Assembly (NCBI GenBank): GCA_019745975.1
Contig: JAIESQ010000093.1
Span: 1-64,000 of the forward strand
Source: Pirellulales bacterium
GTDB taxonomy: Bacteria > Planctomycetota > Planctomycetia > Pirellulales > JAEUIK01
Direction: 5' to 3'
Length of the DNA stretch: 64,000 bases
Under the pieces are notes generated by a model. That model was given only the letters and a program-made list of their open reading frames with translations, was not told the origin of the DNA and did no database searches. Shown here piece after piece: positions 8,463 to 17,839 of the stretch (the first letter of the stretch is position 1; each line of letters begins with the position of its first letter). Position numbers and translations under genes: made by a program.

Positions 8463-10562
8463 ATGACTAAGCACTCGCCGGAAAAAATTCGCAACATTGC
8501 CATTTGCGGCCACGGCTCCAGTGGCAAAACCACCCTGGTCGATCATCTGTTGCACGTCACGGGCGCCGTCGCGCGGCAGGGGAGTGTCGACGAGCGCAAC
8601 AGCATCTGCGACTTCGAGGAAGAAGAGAAGCACCACAAGTACACGATCGAAGCCAAGGTCACGCACTTCGACAGCGGCGGCCTGCACTTCAATTTCATCG
8701 ACACGCCCGGCTATCCCGACTTCATCGGACAGACGCTGTGCGCGTTATCGGCCGTGGAAACGGCGATCATTGCCGTCAACGCCCATGCCGGCATCGAAGT
8801 GAACACGCGCCGCGTGTTCAAGGAGGCTGGCAAGCGCGGTCTCGGGCGCATCATCCTGATCAACAAGATGGACAGCGACAATCTCGACTTCCCGGCGCTG
8901 TTGGACTCGATTCAAAAGTCGTTCGGCGCGGCCTGCGTGCCGATCAACGTGCCGATTGGGAGCGGCGCGGCGTTCAAGGGAGTCGCCAGCACGTTGAACG
9001 TGCCGACCGACACCGCGGGGGCGCTGGTCGATCCGGCCGGCCTGCACGAGCGGTTGATCGAAGCGATCGTGGAAGTCGACGAAGCGGCGACCGAGGCCTA
9101 CTTCGAAGGAACCGAGCCGACTGGCGACCAACTCACCTTACTGATTCACAAGGCGATCGCCGCCGGAACGCTGATTCCGATTGTTTGCGCGGCGGGCAAG
9201 CGCAACGTGGGCGTCAAAGAGCTGCTCGAGGTGCTCGGCCTATGCGCGCTCGAGCCGGCGATGCTCGCGCGCACGGCCAAGGATGCGCAAGGCGGCGAAG
9301 TCGCGCTGGTGCCTAATCCCGACGCCCCGCTCGTGGCCCAGGTCTTCAGGACGCGGATCGACCCGTTCGTGCAGAAATTGAGCTTCATCCGCGTCTACTC
9401 GGGCACGCTGAAAAAAGATGCCTCGGTGCACGCCTCGCACGCGCGCAAGGCCGTCAAGATCGCACAACTGCTGACGCCGCAGGCCAACGAAATGACCCCC
9501 TGCGACGCCGTGGGGCCGGGCGAGATCGTGGCGGTCGCCAAGACCGAGGAGTTGCACACCGGGTCCACGCTGGGTGATCTGGAACTGCCGCATCTGGAGT
9601 TCCCGCGCCCCATGGTGGGGTTGGCCGTCACGCCCAAGAGCCGCAACGACGAAGCCAAGCTCAGCGGCGCACTGCACAAAATCGTCGAAGAAGACACCAC
9701 CTTCCGCATCGACCGCGATGCCCAGACCAAAGAGCTGGTGATGAACGGCATGAGCGAGCTGCACTTGCAGATCGTGCAAGAACGGCTCAAGCGGCGCGAT
9801 AAGGTGGAAGTCGACACCAAGGAGCCCAAGATTCCCTATCGCGAAACGATCCAGGCCAACGCCGAGGGGAGCTATCGCCACAAAAAGCAAACTGGCGGCC
9901 GCGGCCAGTTTGGCGAGGTGCACATTCGCATGTATCCGCTGCCGGGCGACGTCGACATCGAAACCTGGGCCACCAAGGAGCGGTTCGCGTCGATGCGGGC
10001 GCACCATTACGACAAAGAGCACAATTTTCTCTGGGTCGATTCGGTCGTCGGCGGCACGATCCCCAACAACTTTCTGCCGGCCGTCGAGAAAGGCTTCAAA
10101 GAACGGCTCGACCGCGGCGTGATCGCGGGCTTTCGCATTCAGAACGTGTGCGTCGAGGTGCACTTTGGCAAGCACCACCCGGTCGACAGCTCGGAAGCCG
10201 CTTTCAAAACTGCCGGCTCGATGGCCTTCCGCAACGTGTTTCAGCAAGCCAGGCCCGGCCTGCTCGAGCCGATCGTGAAGATGCACATCACGGTTCCCAG
10301 CGAGAAGGTCGGCGACGTCAACAGCGATATGTCTGGCCGGCGCGGCCGCGTACAGGGGCTCGAATCGGCTGGCGGCGACTTTCAGACGGTCACCGTCGAA
10401 GTTCCGCTGGCCGAGGTGACCACCTACGCCCGCACGTTGTCGAGCATGACCGGCGGGCAGGGGAGCTACGGCCTGGAGTTCAGCCACTACGACGTGGTGC
10501 CCGGCAACGTACAAAAGGAAATCGTCGAGAAGGCCGCGCACAAGGAAGAGGAAGAAGAGTAA
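8463..10562 (+). CDS. fusA: Elongation factor G-like translational GTPase (EF-G2 type)
   Basis: 699 residues. G1 'GHGSSGKT' at residues 16-23, G3 'DTPGYPDF' near 80 and G4 'NKMD' near 134 are intact. Domains II to V follow: 'TGGRGQFGEVHI' marks domain IV, and 'MSGRRGRVQGLE' the domain V loop. The switch-I region 'FEEEEKHHKYTIEAKV' departs from the canonical EERGITI of EF-G1, which places it in the EF-G-like/EF-G2 group. Such paralogues may support translocation under stress or have lost recycling activity; that is family knowledge, not shown here. The C-terminus ends in a short Glu-rich tail. Canonical fusA would normally lie in the str operon, which is not in this window. Confidence 0.9.
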   Translation: MTKHSPEKIRNIAICGHGSSGKTTLVDHLLHVTGAVARQGSVDERNSICDFEEEEKHHKYTIEAKVTHFDSGGLHFNFIDTPGYPDFIGQTLCALSAVETAIIAVNAHAGIEVNTRRVFKEAGKRGLGRIILINKMDSDNLDFPALLDSIQKSFGAACVPINVPIGSGAAFKGVASTLNVPTDTAGALVDPAGLHERLIEAIVEVDEAATEAYFEGTEPTGDQLTLLIHKAIAAGTLIPIVCAAGKRNVGVKELLEVLGLCALEPAMLARTAKDAQGGEVALVPNPDAPLVAQVFRTRIDPFVQKLSFIRVYSGTLKKDASVHASHARKAVKIAQLLTPQANEMTPCDAVGPGEIVAVAKTEELHTGSTLGDLELPHLEFPRPMVGLAVTPKSRNDEAKLSGALHKIVEEDTTFRIDRDAQTKELVMNGMSELHLQIVQERLKRRDKVEVDTKEPKIPYRETIQANAEGSYRHKKQTGGRGQFGEVHIRMYPLPGDVDIETWATKERFASMRAHHYDKEHNFLWVDSVVGGTIPNNFLPAVEKGFKERLDRGVIAGFRIQNVCVEVHFGKHHPVDSSEAAFKTAGSMAFRNVFQQARPGLLEPIVKMHITVPSEKVGDVNSDMSGRRGRVQGLESAGGDFQTVTVEVPLAEVTTYARTLSSMTGGQGSYGLEFSHYDVVPGNVQKEIVEKAAHKEEEEE

Positions 10563-10584
10563 CTGCTCATTCGAGACTGCGATC

Positions 10585-10812
10585 ATGCCACACGAGGTTG
10601 ATGCACGGCGAGTACGGATCGAATCGCTGGATCCGCGCATGGTTGAAGCCTTGCGCGGTATGACCGAGCGCAGGCGATTGGAGATCGCCTGGGGCATGTG
10701 GCGCTCTGCGCGAAATATGCTCGAAAATCTGCAGCGCGCGGAGCATCCGGAATGGACTCAGCAAGAGGTGGTAATCGCCGCCGGGCGGAGGCTCCTTGGA
10801 CAATCACGCTGA
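10585..10812 (+). CDS. Small conserved-type protein paired with a nucleotidyltransferase
   Basis: 75 residues, charged and helical ('MTERRRLEIAWGMWRSARNM'), ending 'EHPEWTQQEVVIAAGRRLLG'. Short proteins of this kind often precede nucleotidyltransferase genes in planctomycete genomes. The TTG start of the next gene overlaps its last 17 bases, implying translational coupling. The pair resembles a two-component toxin-antitoxin or AbiE-like arrangement, but I see no DNA-binding motif and do not assign a function. It begins 22 bases after the EF-G gene. Confidence 0.6.
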   Translation: MPHEVDARRVRIESLDPRMVEALRGMTERRRLEIAWGMWRSARNMLENLQRAEHPEWTQQEVVIAAGRRLLGQSR

Positions 10813-11358
10813 GTTGCTGCGACGTCTTGCGCAGGCGTGTGACCGCTTAGGATTGTCCTACGCCATTACCGGTTCGACGGCCACGATTGCTTACGGCGAA
10901 CCGCGCTTCACGAACGACATCGATGTCGTAATCGACTTGCCAGCCGCCCAGATCACACCACTGCTGGCCGCCTTTCCCGAGCCGGAATTCTACGTGAGTC
11001 TGGATGCCGCTCGGGCAGCCGTAGCACGTCGACATACTTTTAAAGTGATTCAGGTTACAGAGGGCTTGAAAATCGATTTCTATGTCGCGAGCGAGTCGGA
11101 GTTGATCGCGAACGAATGCGTCGCGCCCGCGAACTTGCCATCCTGCCGGATCGCGGGGTTCGCTTCGCCTCGCCCGAAGACGTGATTTTGAAGAAACTGC
11201 AAGCGTATCGCGAAGGTGGATCAGACAAGCATCTTCGCGACATTGTCGGCGTGCTCAAAGTGCAAGATTCGATTGACCGAGACTACATTTCACATTGGGC
11301 ATCGAGACTAGGTGTCGAGAACGAATGGCAGATCGTGGTCTCCATCGATCCGTCGTAG
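10796..11358 (+). pseudogene. Nucleotidyltransferase (AbiEii/DUF6036-like), broken by one frameshift
   Basis: Frame 2 from the TTG at 10796 has 'YAITGSTATIAYGEPRFTNDIDVV', the G-S plus D-x-D catalytic region of minimal nucleotidyltransferases, and runs to 'KIDFYVASESE'. The remaining family sequence is in frame 1: 'DRERMRRARELAILPDRG', then 'FASPEDVILKKLQAYREGG' and 'DKHLRDIVGVLKVQ', ending at 11358. The junction GAG-TT-GAT at 11099-11106 is short by one base (expected Glu-Phe-Asp). The frame-2 ORF continues to 11185 as nonsense. Restored length is about 187 residues. The active-site half is intact, but the C-terminal half is lost unless the base is a sequence error. Confidence 0.72.
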
Positions 11359-11382
11359 TCGGCGCCTGCGAGCCTGAAATCA

Positions 11383-12024
11383 ATGACCATCGCCATTGAC
11401 GTCCTCTATGTACTTGGCGGCGCACTGTTGGTGCTAGTGGTCGTGAGCCTCGTGTGGCGCTTTGGCAGCCGCCGCTGGTCGTGGCCTTGCCCGAGTTGGG
11501 CCGCGCCGCTGTTCCTCGAAGCCTGGAGCGATCGCCTGATCGGCACCAGCCGCACGCTCGATCGCATCGGCTTGCACCCTGGTCAACGCGTGCTGGAAAT
11601 TGGACCGGGGCCCGGGCGGCTGTTGATCCCGGCGGCGCGGCGCGTGCTCCCCGGCGGCGAAGTTGTGGGGCTCGATATCCAGGCCGCGATGCTCGCGCGG
11701 TTGCGCGCCAAGGCCAGTGCGGCGGGAATCGAAAACCTCACGATGATTCTCGGCGATGCCTCGTCGCCGCACGTGGCGGCCGAGAGCTTCGACGTCGTTT
11801 ATCTCTGCACGGTGTTGGGCGAGATTCCCGATCGCGTCGGCGCCTTGGAACAGTGCTATCGCGCGCTGCGCAGCGGCGGGCAGCTCTCGATCACCGAGAT
11901 CATCGGCGATCCGCACTATCAGACGCGGCGCACCGTCGACCGCTTAGCGCGGCAGGTGGGCTTTCGGCCGATCACCGTCAACGGCAATTGGCGCATGTAT
12001 ACGGCGAACTTCGAGAAGCCATAA
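11383..12024 (+). CDS. Class I SAM-dependent methyltransferase with an N-terminal membrane helix
   Basis: 213 residues. One N-terminal hydrophobic helix ('VLYVLGGALLVLVVVSLVW') precedes a methyltransferase domain. Motif I is 'VLEIGPGPGRLLIPAA', with the acidic motif II at 'VVGLDIQ', and 'GDASSPH' and 'FDVVYLCTVLGEIPD' follow as motifs III and IV. This UbiE-like layout is common in small-molecule or lipid methyltransferases. The helix suggests a membrane-proximal substrate, which is inference. It starts 25 bases after the broken nucleotidyltransferase and ends 444 bases before cysE. Confidence 0.85.
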   Translation: MTIAIDVLYVLGGALLVLVVVSLVWRFGSRRWSWPCPSWAAPLFLEAWSDRLIGTSRTLDRIGLHPGQRVLEIGPGPGRLLIPAARRVLPGGEVVGLDIQAAMLARLRAKASAAGIENLTMILGDASSPHVAAESFDVVYLCTVLGEIPDRVGALEQCYRALRSGGQLSITEIIGDPHYQTRRTVDRLARQVGFRPITVNGNWRMYTANFEKP

Positions 12025-12468
12025 TGCTGCCAAAGATGGCTGCGTGACTGCACGACTGATTCCCCCGGCACATGGCCGGCAAGCGGAAACTAGCAACATT
12101 TCGGCTGAATTCGTCCCCTTGCCGCAACCGAAGAGAGACCTAGCCGCGCTTGATTTTGCCGTTCGTGCGGCCTAGCATGCCTGTGCTGCTTCTAGCACTT
12201 TACGAACGTGACGCGATGACGACGCTCGCCGACGTAACTTCCCCTGCCGTGCAACTTTCCACCGCGTTTGCCGCGGCTTGTTGTTGCACCTGTCTCGAGG
12301 GCTGACCGGCCGCGGGCCACTTCGTTCGGCCCCCTGCCCGTCGCCCTACGCCCGCCCGGAGTCGCCCCTCGAAGGCGGCTGGTTCGCTTCCTCGACTTGG
12401 AAAGCGGTCGACTTCCGCCAGACTTGACGCAATTACCCCCTGACCGCTGCTAGCGGAGCACGACTCAC
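12025..12468 (+). other. 444-base intergenic stretch upstream of cysE
   Basis: I see no credible gene here; the 61-codon ORF at 12268 is Arg/Pro-rich and looks non-coding. The stretch holds one promoter candidate (12150-12178), which would leave a leader of about 285 bases before cysE. No riboswitch that I recognise is present. Confidence 0.5.
12150..12178 (+). promoter_or_regulatory. Candidate sigma-70 promoter for cysE
   Basis: TTGATT and TAGCAT are separated by 17 bases, four of six matches each. The same hexamer pair with an 18-base spacer occurs upstream of the protease gene at 28556-28585. Pattern match only. Confidence 0.35.
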
Positions 12469-13437
12469 ATGGCCTCCGACGTTCGACTGAAAGAGCGACT
12501 TCCCGACCTGACCGAGCGCATCGTTGCCACGTATCGCGATATCGGCGGCGCCATCCATCACCTGGGGCACTGCCCGCTGCCGAGCTACGACGCGGTGATC
12601 AGCATCGTCGAAGATCTCAAAGAGATCATCTACCCAGGGTATCGCCGCCGTGAGGGGTTGCACCTGGGCAACGTGACCTACCACGTTGGCGACTTGATCG
12701 ACGGCCTGCACGATAAGCTGACGACGCAGATTGGCCGCGCGCTGCGGCACGAGGCGGGCGCCACGCGCCGCCCCGCCTGCGACGACGACGCCGATTACGA
12801 GGCGCTTGGCCAGGCCAAGGCGATCGACTTTCTCGATCAGCTTCCCACGTTACGCAAGATGCTCGCACTCGACGTCGAGGCGGCGTACGCCGGCGACCCC
12901 GCCGTCAACGGGCCCGACGAAGTGATCTTCTGCTATCCGGGCCTGGAAGCAGTCACGGTCTATCGCATCGCGCACGCGCTCTACGAGCTCGACGCGCCGC
13001 TCATCCCGCGGATGATGACCGAATGGGCCCACTCCAAGACGGGCATCGACATTCATCCCGGCGCGCGGATCGGCAAGCACTTTTTCATCGATCACGGCAC
13101 CGGCGTGGTGATCGGCCAGACGTGCGAGATCGGCGACAACGTCAAGCTCTACCAGGGCGTGACCTTGGGTGCGCTCAGCTTTCCGACCGATGCCGACGGG
13201 CAGATCGTGCGCGGCCACAAGCGGCATCCCACGATCGAGGATCGCGTGGTGATCTACGCCAACGCCACGATTCTGGGGGGCAACACCGTGATCGGGCAGG
13301 ACTCGGTCGTTGGCTCGAACGTCTGGCTCACGCGGAGCGTGCCGCCGCGCACGACGGTGCTTTTGGAAAAGCCCAACCTGCGGATGCGCGGCGAGTACGT
13401 GGCGGAACTGGCCCCCGAAGCGAGCTACGATATCTGA
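12469..13437 (+). CDS. cysE: Serine O-acetyltransferase
   Basis: 322 residues. It transfers acetyl from acetyl-CoA to L-serine, the committed step towards cysteine. A helical N-terminal domain of about 170 residues precedes a left-handed beta-helix of hexapeptide repeats: '[21 protein letters not shown]' contains the catalytic His and the Asp-His pair, followed by '[21 protein letters not shown]'. The long N-terminal half resembles the extended EpsC/SAT class rather than the short plant-type start. The C-terminus is extended by about 20 residues past the usual feedback-sensitive tail. No cysK lies next to it. A hairpin terminator follows 20 bases after the stop. Confidence 0.94.
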   Translation: MASDVRLKERLPDLTERIVATYRDIGGAIHHLGHCPLPSYDAVISIVEDLKEIIYPGYRRREGLHLGNVTYHVGDLIDGLHDKLTTQIGRALRHEAGATRRPACDDDADYEALGQAKAIDFLDQLPTLRKMLALDVEAAYAGDPAVNGPDEVIFCYPGLEAVTVYRIAHALYELDAPLIPRMMTEWAHSKTGIDIHPGARIGKHFFIDHGTGVVIGQTCEIGDNVKLYQGVTLGALSFPTDADGQIVRGHKRHPTIEDRVVIYANATILGGNTVIGQDSVVGSNVWLTRSVPPRTTVLLEKPNLRMRGEYVAELAPEASYDI

Positions 13438-13459
13438 TCTTGCCGATCAGTGAATAGAA

Positions 13460-13489
13460 AAAGCCCAGGGGTGGCAACCCCGGGGCTTT
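13460..13489. terminator. Bidirectional hairpin terminator between cysE and the redoxin/cytochrome fusion
   Basis: AAAGCCCAGGGGT and ACCCCGGGGCTTT form a 13-bp stem with one mismatch and a GGCA loop. Five A residues on the left give a U-run for the minus-strand gene, so it is strongest in that direction, and three T residues serve the plus strand. It sits between two convergent genes. Confidence 0.75.
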
Positions 13490-13525
13490 CTACTGTTGTG
13501 CGTCGATCTTCCCGCGACTGCACGG

Positions 13526-15445
13526 CTACGGCTTGTCGCCGCCCGCTTCGGTCTTCTTCTCGGCTGCGGCGTCGTCGGCGGTGACGCTCCCTTCGCCGGC
13601 GAATCCGTCGACCGTGGCTTCGACCTCCGGACCAGCGCTGGCATTCGTGGCCAACAAGTCTTCGTGCGGATCGTAGGCGGTGTAGAAGCCGAACATCATC
13701 TCTTCCCACGTCTGGTCGCCAAACGTGACGTCGGATGCTGGGTCGGGGTTCGCCAGGTTGTCGGCCGAATTGTCGAAGTGGGCCGTGCAAAGGATGCGGC
13801 TTCCCTTGGGCACGAGCTTCGGTTCAGCGAACTCGTAGCGCAACTGCCAGTTGAAGTCCCAGCGCGGCACGTTCAAAAGCACTTCGCGCGTGCCGTCGGG
13901 GTACTCGAGCTCGTACTTGAAATCCTTGCCGCGCAGGTGCATGTGCGGCGTGAGATTCAAGAGCACCGTATCACGCGTGAACTTGTGTTTCGCGGTGACT
14001 TCGTAGTTGCTGTCGCCGGCCGGAATCTTGAGGCGAACATTGCCCGCGACGCCCCCCTTCATCTTGCGATGAATCGTCTTGGGGTCGGCGAAGATCACGC
14101 CGATTGAGCTGCGGTCTTTCGACTCGACGCCATTGGGCGTGTAGTGCATCTGGAAGACCAGTTTCGAGCCGGCCGGCACAAACGTGGCCGCCCCCTCGGG
14201 CGCGGCGATCGGCAGGCTGCCCGGCGCGTAGCCGGCCAGTCCCCCGCGGCGGCCAAAGGCTCCAGAGCTGGAGTTCGGCGGCTGCACGAAGGCGATGATA
14301 TGGTGCACCACGCCGCGGTTGTCGGGCCGGGCTTCAGAAACCTTGATCCACTTGTCTTCCTTCCAACCGGGGTCGACCGTGAAGTACTGGTAATCGACGA
14401 CCCCTTCGGCCGGCACGGTGAACGGTTCATCGGCCATGTGGATCACCTGATCGGGCTGGCCGATCCGCCAACCCTCGACGAACTGCCGTGGTGGCGGCAA
14501 GTCGCTCGGATCCCCCTCGGGGCAACCATTATCGATCCAGGTGTAGAGCAGTTGCTTTTCTTCGTCGCTCAGCCGGGCATCGTTGGCGAAATGGCCAAAG
14601 GCAGGATCAGCGAACCACGGTGGCATGCGCCCTTCGCTAACGACCTCTTTCATCATCGGGGCCCAGCCCACCACTTCGTCGTAGGCCAGAAGACTGAACG
14701 GCGCGACTTCGCCGGGGCGATGGCATTCGGCACAGCGGTTTTGGAGGATGCTGGCGATATGCTTCGTGTAAGTCACTTCCCCCTGAGGCGCGGTCTTATT
14801 GACGCGCCCGATCAAGCAGCCGTCGGCCGGTTTAACAGGCTCGCTGACCGGCTTGCCGGCCAGCAGTTCTTCGATGGCGACGGCCAAGTCGCGGCGCTGC
14901 AAACGCGGTTTGGCGTAGCCTGCGCCGGTCTGAAACCCGTACTGATCGTCGACGCGGCCCCAATAACGAATCCGCCGCTCGGCATCGAGCACGAACACCT
15001 CAGGCGTGCGTACCGCGCCGAATTGGTCGGCCACGCGGTTATCGAGATCCTTGAGGATCGGGAAATCGAGCTCGTAAATCCGCGCGAAGGTGCCAATCTC
15101 AGTCATCGAGTCTTGCAGGTTCGAGTCGATGGCTACGAAGGCCACACCCTGCGACTTGAACTCCTTCGAGAGTCCCACCAGCCGGCTGGCGTAAACCTTG
15201 GCAAGCGGACACTCGGTACCCAGGAAGGCGACCACCACGAGCTTCTGCTCGGCGAAGTCGGCCAGCGAACGCGCCTTGCCGTGGAAATCGGGAAGGGCGA
15301 AAGACTCGATTTGGCGGCCTAAGCAATCGGCCGTCTTCGATTGGCTGCTAGCAGCTAACTCGGCCGCCGAGGCGCTGCCCGATTGGTTAGCAATGGCTAG
15401 GGCAGCCAAGGAAGCGATTAGTACGACAACTCGATCTCGTTTCAT
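13526..15445 (-). CDS. Secreted redoxin-cytochrome c-copper monooxygenase-like fusion protein
   Basis: 639 residues with a signal peptide (about 1-28, 'RVVVLIASLAALAIA'). Three parts follow. Residues 40-215 are a thioredoxin-fold redoxin/AhpC-TSA domain with 'FLGTECPLAK' (Cys79, single active Cys) and 'TPEVFVLDAERRIRYWGRV'. Near 225-300 is a cytochrome c-type segment with 'NRCAECHRPG', one haem-binding CxxCH, and 'MPPWFADP' as a possible Met ligand. From about 320 on, the sequence resembles the beta-sandwich domains of copper type II ascorbate-dependent monooxygenases, with 'GVVHHIIAFV' and 'TPHMHLRGKDF' His pairs. Export suggests periplasmic redox chemistry. The substrate is unknown. The tail is Ala/Glu-rich. 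The gene has its own promoter candidate and terminator. Confidence 0.85.
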   Translation of the reverse strand: MKRDRVVVLIASLAALAIANQSGSASAAELAASSQSKTADCLGRQIESFALPDFHGKARSLADFAEQKLVVVAFLGTECPLAKVYASRLVGLSKEFKSQGVAFVAIDSNLQDSMTEIGTFARIYELDFPILKDLDNRVADQFGAVRTPEVFVLDAERRIRYWGRVDDQYGFQTGAGYAKPRLQRRDLAVAIEELLAGKPVSEPVKPADGCLIGRVNKTAPQGEVTYTKHIASILQNRCAECHRPGEVAPFSLLAYDEVVGWAPMMKEVVSEGRMPPWFADPAFGHFANDARLSDEEKQLLYTWIDNGCPEGDPSDLPPPRQFVEGWRIGQPDQVIHMADEPFTVPAEGVVDYQYFTVDPGWKEDKWIKVSEARPDNRGVVHHIIAFVQPPNSSSGAFGRRGGLAGYAPGSLPIAAPEGAATFVPAGSKLVFQMHYTPNGVESKDRSSIGVIFADPKTIHRKMKGGVAGNVRLKIPAGDSNYEVTAKHKFTRDTVLLNLTPHMHLRGKDFKYELEYPDGTREVLLNVPRWDFNWQLRYEFAEPKLVPKGSRILCTAHFDNSADNLANPDPASDVTFGDQTWEEMMFGFYTAYDPHEDLLATNASAGPEVEATVDGFAGEGSVTADDAAAEKKTEAGGDKP

Positions 15446-15503
15446 TGCAAATCCTTGCGACTACCTTGCTTCAACAACCGGCTCAGCGCAGGTTATTGTT
15501 AGC

Positions 15504-15532
15504 AGGCTAAGTAATTCTTGGATCGGTGTCAA
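15504..15532 (-). promoter_or_regulatory. Candidate sigma-70 promoter for the redoxin/cytochrome fusion
   Basis: Read on the minus strand: TTGACA (perfect -35), a 17-base spacer, then TAGCCT (three of six). It lies 59 bases before the ATG at 15445, which is preceded by AAGGA as a ribosome-binding site. Confidence 0.45.
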
Positions 15533-15700
15533 GGCGATTGTAGGGTCGTGCAACGCAGTCACTTAGCCAGATTCTGGTGGCGACCTTCGTTGGCAGGAAT
15601 CGACCGGGGCGGGCGTACGGGTGGAACTAAGTCCGAGGCCGTGGTTGATTGTCGGGGTCTATTGGCAAGGGGACAAATCCGCAGCGCGCCGTGTCGCCGT

Positions 15701-17794
15701 TCAGGGACCGACGCTGGCCCGAAACGGCTGTTGTCGGCGATAGAGTTCCAATCGCGCCACAATCGCCTCCGCGAGGTCGTTGTTCGATTCGGCGTTGGCC
15801 ACTTGCGCAGCGAGGCCTGCCACTTGGATCGCTTCGTCGAATTGGCCCGCTTCGGCGTAGGCGGCCGCGAGGGTGTCGAGGTAGGCCGCGTTCCTATGAT
15901 GCGTGGCCCGACAAGCTTGGAGTGCCAACTCGATGGCCCGTCGACCGTCGCGTGCAGTCAACGCCTGGCTTGTCGCAAGATGCCAAGCCAGCGCGTTGGC
16001 GATCTCCAGCGAATCGGGCCGCAACGCCAGCGCCTGGCGATACGAAATCAAGGCATCGTCGGCTGCTCCGAGCCGTGCCTGCGCAGTACCCAACCCAAAA
16101 TAAAGCGACTCCTGTGGGCCACTTAGTTCGAGCGCTTGGAGAAACTGTTCGATGGCTTGAGCGTATTGTCGTTGACTGCCTAACAGAATTGCCAGATTCT
16201 GGTGGGCGCTTGCCTCGGTGGGATCGAGTCGGATGGCATATTCCAGCTGCTTAATCGCCTCGTCGACCTTTCCTTGTTGTGCGAAACAAACGGCCAAGCC
16301 ACGATACGCCTCAGCCGCGTTGGGGTCGATCGCCAAGGCCGCGCGGTATGCTGTTGTCGCCTCGTCCAGCCGATCAAGCTTCGTGAGCGCGACTCCGGCG
16401 TTCACGTGCGCAGCCACGTAACTGCCATCGAGCTTCAAGGCATGCTGATAGTGCGCGAGTGCATGGGCAAATCTCCCCTGCTCCGCGGCGATGTTCCCCA
16501 GGGCGTTTTCGGCCAAGTAGCTGCGCGGGTTGATGGCCAGCATATGGTGATAGAGCGCCGCTGGGCGCGACCAATGTGCGACGGCGAACACGCTCAACGC
16601 GGAGAGAGTGGCCAGACCAACGACGGCGGCCGAAATCACCACTCCGCCGCGAGTCGGTACCGCCAACTGTGCCGCGAGCAGGCTAGGCCCGAGGAGCGCC
16701 AGATAGGCGTAGCGATCCGCGACGGTGGAGAAATTCTGAAACGCGAATGGGAGAAAACCCAAAGACGGCAAAAGTGCCACTACGAAAACGGCGAGACATG
16801 TCAGCAATTCTCGCCGGCGGGGTAGCAACCACAGCGCGAGCGGCAGCACGAACGCCAGGAGCGCGTACAGATACGTCGTCGGTTGACTCAGAGCCAGCCT
16901 CGGCGAGCGCCCGTAGTCGGGAGTCAGCTCGATCGGGAGCACCAGCTTCTTGAGATACGACGTCAGCGCGTCGCCGGCCACGATCGGCCGCAACCAGACG
17001 GGAGTGACGTATCCGCTGGCGCTTTCGGGTTGGGCCACCCTGGTCAGCCAGATGATCACCGTGGCGACGACCAACCAGGGGGCGACGGCTAGCCACACTC
17101 GCCTCCACGGGCGACCGACGAAACCGATGTCGAGTGCAGCCACGATCAGCGGAACGATCACGGTCGACGGCTTGGCCAGCATGGACAATACAAAGGCAAC
17201 CGTGGCGGTGCCATAGCAGACGGCCGACGTGGTACGTCTGGTCGATACTTCGACATTCCAGTCGCATCCAAACGCGCGCAAATAAAACCAGATTGCCAGC
17301 AGCGCGAACAACCCCGAGAGCAACCCCTTCGTTTCTGTAATCCAAGCGACCGATTCAACGTGCAAAGGATGCAACCCGAAGATCATAGCACCCAGCCACG
17401 ACGACCAGTTCGCGATGTTCAATTGCCGCAGGATGGCATACACCAACCATGTGCAGCCAGCGTGCAGAACCAGGCTGCCCGAATGGAACACGACCGGGTT
17501 CAACCCCTGGTATCGGGCATCGGGAAACCAGCGCTGGGACACCAGCGCTTCGGTAGCCCAGAACGTGTAGGTCAGCGGAATATACAGTTGTGCGTAGGGG
17601 CGTACCCAAAAGTGCAAAACTTTGGCAGGTGTTATCCGGACGAGGTATGGGTTAGCTAGCAAGTTCTCCGGATCGTCATACGTTTGAAAGTCGTGGCCAA
17701 GGATTGGCAGGTAGACCGTGGCCATGAGCGCGGCAGCCAGCGCGAAAGCCAGCCACAGGGAAATCGTACCTGTTCGGCGAACTAACGATTGCAA
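15701..17794 (-). CDS. Polytopic membrane protein with C-terminal TPR repeats (TMTC/PMT-like)
   Basis: 697 residues from a TTG start. The first half has about ten hydrophobic helices and begins 'LPILGHDFQTYDDPENLLANP', matching TMTC-type and PMT-family (GT-C fold) proteins, whose first loop carries an acidic D-D catalytic motif ('YDDPE'). The second half (about 430-680) has at least six tetratricopeptide repeats, for example 'AEAYRGLAVCFAQQGKVDEAI' in parts. TMTC enzymes use lipid-linked mannose to O-mannosylate proteins; the bacterial members are mostly uncharacterised, so transferase activity is inference. The gene stands alone, downstream of a degraded thioesterase fragment. Confidence 0.82.
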   Translation of the reverse strand: MQSLVRRTGTISLWLAFALAAALMATVYLPILGHDFQTYDDPENLLANPYLVRITPAKVLHFWVRPYAQLYIPLTYTFWATEALVSQRWFPDARYQGLNPVVFHSGSLVLHAGCTWLVYAILRQLNIANWSSWLGAMIFGLHPLHVESVAWITETKGLLSGLFALLAIWFYLRAFGCDWNVEVSTRRTTSAVCYGTATVAFVLSMLAKPSTVIVPLIVAALDIGFVGRPWRRVWLAVAPWLVVATVIIWLTRVAQPESASGYVTPVWLRPIVAGDALTSYLKKLVLPIELTPDYGRSPRLALSQPTTYLYALLAFVLPLALWLLPRRRELLTCLAVFVVALLPSLGFLPFAFQNFSTVADRYAYLALLGPSLLAAQLAVPTRGGVVISAAVVGLATLSALSVFAVAHWSRPAALYHHMLAINPRSYLAENALGNIAAEQGRFAHALAHYQHALKLDGSYVAAHVNAGVALTKLDRLDEATTAYRAALAIDPNAAEAYRGLAVCFAQQGKVDEAIKQLEYAIRLDPTEASAHQNLAILLGSQRQYAQAIEQFLQALELSGPQESLYFGLGTAQARLGAADDALISYRQALALRPDSLEIANALAWHLATSQALTARDGRRAIELALQACRATHHRNAAYLDTLAAAYAEAGQFDEAIQVAGLAAQVANAESNNDLAEAIVARLELYRRQQPFRASVGP

Positions 17795-17839
17795 ACTGCC
17801 GCCTTGGCCGAAACCTGACGCATTCAGGGAGGGCTCGAG

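Noticed and set aside
9240-10697. 485-residue minus-strand ORF
   Set aside because: Antisense to the EF-G-like gene; shadow.
12268-12453. 61-residue ORF before cysE
   Set aside because: Arg/Pro-rich, with no ribosome-binding site and no family features.
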